Below, piece by piece: positions 60,693 to 64,000 of a stretch of DNA of 64,000 nucleotides. This stretch comes from Microvirga terrestris (lineage in GTDB: Bacteria; Pseudomonadota; Alphaproteobacteria; Rhizobiales; Beijerinckiaceae): the NCBI RefSeq assembly GCF_015694425.1, contig NZ_JADQDN010000012.1:1-64000 (forward strand), in the 5' to 3' direction. Under the pieces are notes generated by a model, which saw only the letters and a list, made by a program, of their open reading frames with translations, ran no database searches and was not told the origin of the DNA. A program made the translations under genes and the position numbers. Within the stretch, counting starts at the first letter, position 1; every line of letters begins with the position of its first letter.

Positions 60693-62117
60693 TTACAGGT
60701 TAAACCAAGCAGTGGCGATGCCTAAAAAGGCGAAGAATCCTACAATATCTGTGATGCTGGTCACGAAGGGGCCGGACGAGACGGCAGGGTCCACGCCCAT
60801 CCGGTTGAGGGTGAGAGGAACGAAGATGCCGCCGAGCGCCGCGAAGAACATGACTGTGATGAGGGAGAGGCCGATCACAAGGCCGAGTTCCGGCGATTCG
60901 AACCAGAGCCCCGCCAGGACGCCCATGATAATGGCGAAGGCTAGGCCGTTGAGCAGACCGACCGCCCCCTCGCGACGGATGATGCGCCAAGCGTTGGAGC
61001 GCCCAAGCTCCCGGGTGGCCAAGGCGCGGACGGCCACCGTCATAGTCTGCGTGCCCGCGTTGCCGCCCATGGAGGCTACGATGGGCATGAGGATGGCGAG
61101 AGCAACCATCTTCTCCAGCGAGCCCTCGAAGAGGCGGATGATGCTGGAGGCGATCAGTGCCGTGCACATATTGGCGAAAAGCCAGGGGAAACGGCTTCTC
61201 TGGATGTAGAGGATCGTGTCGGAGAGCTCTTCGTCCGATTTCACGCCGCCGAGCTGCTTGATGTCGGCGTCGGCCTCCTCCTCCAGAACGTCCACGATGT
61301 CGTCGACCAGGATGGTGCCGACAAGACGGCCCCCCTCGTCCACCACGGCAGCTGAGACAAGGTTGTAGCGCTCGAAAAGGCGCGCCACCTCCTCCTGGTT
61401 CTGAGTGGCCTCCACCCGGTCCGGCTCGTCGTTCATGATCTCCTGGATTGTGACCGGGCGCTTGGAGCGCAGGAGCTTGTCGAGCGGCACCGCTCCGAGC
61501 AGGTGGGCTGCGGGATCAATGACGAAGATCTCGTAGAAGGTCTCCGGCAGATCCTCCGTTTCCCGCATGAAGTCGATCGTCTGCCCCACGGTCCAGAAGG
61601 GCGGAACCGCGATGAACTCGGTCTGCATGCGCCGACCGGCGCTGTCTTCCGGGTAATCGAGGGAGCGCTGGAGCGCCACACGCTCGATGGCGGGAAGCTG
61701 GTCGAGAACCTCCGCCTGCTCGTCTTCCGGCAGGCTCTCGAGAATCGTGATGGCGTCGTCGGAATCGAGCTCGCGCACGCCCTCGGCGACGGTCGCGGTT
61801 TCGAGTTCCTCGAGAATCTCCTCGCGAACGGACTCGTCCACCTCGGTCAGCGCTGCGAAATCGAATGAGGAACCCAGAAGCTCGATCAGGCGGTAGCGGT
61901 GCTCGGGGGCCAGGGCCTCGAGCAGATCGCCCATCTCGGATTCGTGGAAGTCCTCGACGAGACGCTGCAAGAGATCTGCATCCGATGCGTCGATGGCATC
62001 GGCGGCAGCGGCCAGGAACTCGGGATTGAGCTCGCCTTCCTTGTCCCGGAACGCCGGTGTGACCGGGTCGGACCCATCGGCGTTCGGAAGCAGCGTCTTG
62101 TCGTCGACTTCCTGCAT
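60693..62117 (-). CDS. mgtE: Magnesium transporter MgtE
   Basis: A 474-residue Mg2+ channel. The cytoplasmic N-domain occupies about 25-150, tandem CBS domains about 155-275, and five transmembrane helices the remainder. The pore helix motif MGGNAGTQTMTVAVRA and the Asp-containing VDPAVSSGPFVTSITDIVGF are conserved. ATG 62117 has GAGGA at good spacing. Confidence 0.93.
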   Translation of the reverse strand: MQEVDDKTLLPNADGSDPVTPAFRDKEGELNPEFLAAAADAIDASDADLLQRLVEDFHESEMGDLLEALAPEHRYRLIELLGSSFDFAALTEVDESVREEILEELETATVAEGVRELDSDDAITILESLPEDEQAEVLDQLPAIERVALQRSLDYPEDSAGRRMQTEFIAVPPFWTVGQTIDFMRETEDLPETFYEIFVIDPAAHLLGAVPLDKLLRSKRPVTIQEIMNDEPDRVEATQNQEEVARLFERYNLVSAAVVDEGGRLVGTILVDDIVDVLEEEADADIKQLGGVKSDEELSDTILYIQRSRFPWLFANMCTALIASSIIRLFEGSLEKMVALAILMPIVASMGGNAGTQTMTVAVRALATRELGRSNAWRIIRREGAVGLLNGLAFAIIMGVLAGLWFESPELGLVIGLSLITVMFFAALGGIFVPLTLNRMGVDPAVSSGPFVTSITDIVGFFAFLGIATAWFNL

Positions 62118-62246
62118 GAGCCGTCCTCGGGAGGTGGGTTGCTGGCCTTTTAGGGGCCTGCGCCAGCCAGCGCAATGCGCCCAAAGGCCTTCTCGGAAAA
62201 TCGCTTGCTGGCCGCGCCTGACCTCGGGGGGCGGAGCAGATGCAGT

Positions 62247-62277
62247 CAACAAAAAAGGCCCCGGAAAGGGGCCTTTT
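62247..62277 (-). terminator. Rho-independent terminator of the tRNA-Leu gene
   Basis: AAAAGGCCCC (62253-62262) and GGGGCCTTTT (62268-62277) form a 10-bp stem with a 5-nt loop. On the minus strand it is followed by a T-run of six, the expected form for terminating the tRNA transcript 30 bp upstream. Confidence 0.8.
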
Positions 62278-62305
62278 CGTCTTCGGCACGTGAAGTGCCG
62301 AAAGT

Positions 62306-62390
62306 TGGTGCGGTCAAGAGGACTCGAACCTCCACGGGTCTCCCCGCTACCACCTCAAGGTAGTGCGTCTACCAATTCCGCCATGACCGC
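62306..62390 (-). tRNA. tRNA-Leu (anticodon GAG)
   Basis: On the minus strand the acceptor arms GCGGTCA and TGACCGC pair fully, followed by discriminator A and an encoded CCA (62306-62308). The D-arm has the class II GGTAGACGC pattern. The anticodon stem CTACC/GGTAG encloses the loop TTGAGGT, giving anticodon GAG, which reads CTC/CTT. The long variable arm AGCGGGGAGACCCGT identifies a class II leucine tRNA. GGTTCGAGTCC is the T-loop. A terminator follows. Confidence 0.95.
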
Positions 62391-62640
62391 GAACTCGGTT
62401 CCAGGAAAGGTTTTCCTGAAGAGGTGGTCGCTCTAGCAGAACGATTGGGCTGCTGCAACCCCCTCCATCGAGCTTGCGCCGATTGATCGGCGTAAAGCCG
62501 AGGCTGGCCCCCGAGGGGATAGGCGATAAGCCCCTGGAGTGACTATATAAGCGCACATTCAGAAGGAGCGCGGGTTCTGCTCTGCGGTCCTGCGAGGGCC
62601 AGAGCCTGGGCGCTCTGCATCCTGCAAAGCATTAGGTGAA

Positions 62641-63378
62641 TTGGTGTCGAACCTGCGAGACAGCTTGGCCATTCAGTTCTACGCCGAGACCGGCTCCGAG
62701 CCGGTGGAATGGGCCATCACGGACAGCGTCGTCGGCTACGAGGAGGCCGTGGCCTTCATGGAAGCCAGGGCCGAGGCGATCGCGGCAGGCCAGGCCTGCG
62801 AGATGGTCTGGCTGCTGGAGCATCCGCCGCTCTACACGGCCGGCACCTCGTCCGATGCCGCGGATCTCGTGGATCCAGACCGCTTCCCGGTGCACCAGAC
62901 GGGCCGGGGAGGGCAGTACACTTATCACGGCCCCGGCCAGCGGGTCGCTTACGTGATGCTCGACCTCAAGCGTCGTGCGCCGGACCTGCGCCGCTACGTG
63001 GCGGCTCTCGAGGCTTGGATCATCGCGACGCTGGATGGCTTCAATGTCCGCGGCGAGCGGCGGGAGGACCGGGTCGGGGTCTGGGTGCGCCGGCCTGATA
63101 AAGGCGAGCATACGGAGGACAAGATCGCCGCCATCGGCATCCGGGTGCGCCGCTGGGTGACCTTCCACGGCATCAGCCTGAACGTGGAGCCGGATCTCTC
63201 CCACTTTTCGGGCATCGTTCCCTGTGGCGTCACCGAGCACGGGGTCACGAGCCTGGTCGATCTCGGTATTCCCGTCACCCTGCCGGATGTCGATGCAGTG
63301 ATGCGGACGGCATTCGAGGGGATCTTCGGGCCGACCATGCGCGTAGAGGCACCGTTGCTCCCGAGACACGCCGCCTAG
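62641..63378 (+). CDS. lipB: Octanoyltransferase LipB
   Basis: A 245-residue lipoyl(octanoyl) transferase. Conserved parts are [11 protein letters not shown], the [12 protein letters not shown] motif (89-100), catalytic Lys161 in [13 protein letters not shown] and Cys195 in [11 protein letters not shown]. It moves octanoate from acyl carrier protein to lipoyl domains. The start is TTG 62641 or GTG 62644, both served by the AGGTGA upstream; no ATG fits. Confidence 0.93.
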   Translation: MVSNLRDSLAIQFYAETGSEPVEWAITDSVVGYEEAVAFMEARAEAIAAGQACEMVWLLEHPPLYTAGTSSDAADLVDPDRFPVHQTGRGGQYTYHGPGQRVAYVMLDLKRRAPDLRRYVAALEAWIIATLDGFNVRGERREDRVGVWVRRPDKGEHTEDKIAAIGIRVRRWVTFHGISLNVEPDLSHFSGIVPCGVTEHGVTSLVDLGIPVTLPDVDAVMRTAFEGIFGPTMRVEAPLLPRHAA

Positions 63379-63467
63379 GATTTTCGCCTTCCATACGGCA
63401 AGGCTTCTCCTCAACGCGGCTTCATGCTCTAAGCTGGGGCAAACGGCTGATCATTGGCGGAACTTTC

Positions 63468-63845
63468 ATGCAACGTGCCCTCCTTGCCTCCCTCGTCGCC
63501 CTGGCCGCTTCGGCCTGTGCCTACCGGCCCGAGCCGACGGAACTCGTAAAGATCGTCGATTCGCCGGTGGATGTGCGTGCCTGCACGCGGCTGGGCGAGG
63601 TAGGCCCGGTCACGCCGACGACGCCTAGCACCCATAGCCAAGTTAATGTCGGCTTCGGCGTGACGCTCGGCCAATCCACCTTCGGCCGCGCCACCGACGA
63701 CATGCTGCAGGCCACCGTCGCCCTCGGCGGCACTCATCTGTATCTGCAGCAGGTATCCCAGGATTGGTCGCTGGTGCGCGGCATCGCCTATCGCTGCGGG
63801 TCGGGCGTCATCCGGCAGGAGTCGGTCATCCGGGCCAAGGGCTGA
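63468..63845 (+). CDS. Small lipoprotein, hypothetical
   Basis: A 125-residue lipoprotein with a signal peptide and lipobox LAASAC (Cys17). The mature part contains two further cysteines (VRACTRLGEV, AYRCGSGV) that may form a disulfide, and a Gly/Thr-rich middle (TPTTPSTHSQVNVGFG). It resembles small DUF4156-like lipoproteins, but this assignment is loose. Confidence 0.7.
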   Translation: MQRALLASLVALAASACAYRPEPTELVKIVDSPVDVRACTRLGEVGPVTPTTPSTHSQVNVGFGVTLGQSTFGRATDDMLQATVALGGTHLYLQQVSQDWSLVRGIAYRCGSGVIRQESVIRAKG

Positions 63846-63962
63846 GGCCCAAACCTTCCAAATCCCAGTTGCGCAGGCTCCCGGGTTCTAGCTACTAGCG
63901 GTGAAGCCCTCCGGCTTGAGCCGTGAAGGAGCCAAAACCCAAGAACCAGGGAGACCGCCGCC

Positions 63963-64000
63963 GTGCCCGTCATCGCCACCTCTGCCGATCTGACCTCGGA
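63963..64000 (+). CDS. Start of a coding region, cut by the window end (possibly ribonuclease D)
   Basis: GTG at 63963 with a GGGAGA site about 9 nt upstream opens a frame that reads PVIATSADLTS and runs off the edge. Alphaproteobacterial RNase D proteins begin in a similar way, but 12 codons are too few to be certain. Confidence 0.3.
   Translation, partial: MPVIATSADLTS

Overview
The window looks like chromosome (or a large replicon) of a high-GC alphaproteobacterium of the order Hyphomicrobiales (Rhizobiales), with a Microvirga- or Methylobacterium-like flavour. This placement is an inference from gene content: an ATP12 chaperone, a PccA/PccB pair, LipB, isovaleryl-CoA dehydrogenase, small Rhizobiales-type lipoproteins and palindromic intergenic repeats. 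No rRNA is present to fix the taxon.

0-17 kb is an accessory region with several decaying genes. It opens with the 5' end of an aquaporin gene, a frameshifted MscS-type channel remnant and a ChaA-like Ca2+/H+ antiporter. A sulfatase locus follows. On the minus strand lie a formylglycine-generating enzyme, a secreted Cys-type arylsulfatase (4-bp overlap), a small secreted protein, a small secreted gene broken by two in-frame stops, and a secreted HAD phosphatase. Divergent from these is a NarL-type two-component system whose kinase gene is flanked by near-identical inverted 27-bp blocks. Further on are a beta-barrel protein, the C-terminal remnant of an SdsA1-like alkylsulfatase, a DUF1254/DUF1214 protein and a membrane-bound winged-helix/TPR regulator.

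17-33 kb is catabolic. After a TPR-methyltransferase protein comes a quinate/shikimate-to-protocatechuate locus: TRAP transporter DctPQM, a divergent AroQ and an AroE-like dehydrogenase on the minus strand; two translationally coupled GntR paralogues and a QuiC-like dehydroshikimate dehydratase/HPPD fusion on the plus strand. Next is an L-fucose-type sugar locus: a ribose-class ABC transporter plus lactonase on the minus strand, and an aldose dehydrogenase plus FucU-type mutarotase on the plus strand.

33-45 kb is the most unusual part. A GAF protein and a GH10 glycosidase stand beside an RsbU-RsbV-RsbW-like partner-switching module (SpoIIE phosphatase, STAS, HATPase). Then come a PIG-L deacetylase overlapping a second STAS gene, a BcsA-like family-2 glycosyltransferase without PilZ, and a 1056-residue TPR/beta-barrel outer-membrane protein. 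Together they read as a synthase-dependent exopolysaccharide production and export locus under partner-switch control, with no sigma factor nearby.

45-64 kb is mostly housekeeping: ATP12, propionyl-CoA carboxylase (pccB and pccA, 3.8 kb apart), a cysteine-synthase-like PLP enzyme, an MhqD/MhqO-like esterase/dioxygenase pair, gamma-glutamylcyclotransferase, acylphosphatase, rhodanese, DUF599, DUF3253, YdcF, RraA-like protein, GST, isovaleryl-CoA dehydrogenase, GH25 lipoprotein, MgtE, tRNA-Leu(GAG) and LipB. Several convergent pairs share a TTAA tetranucleotide as overlapping stop codons.
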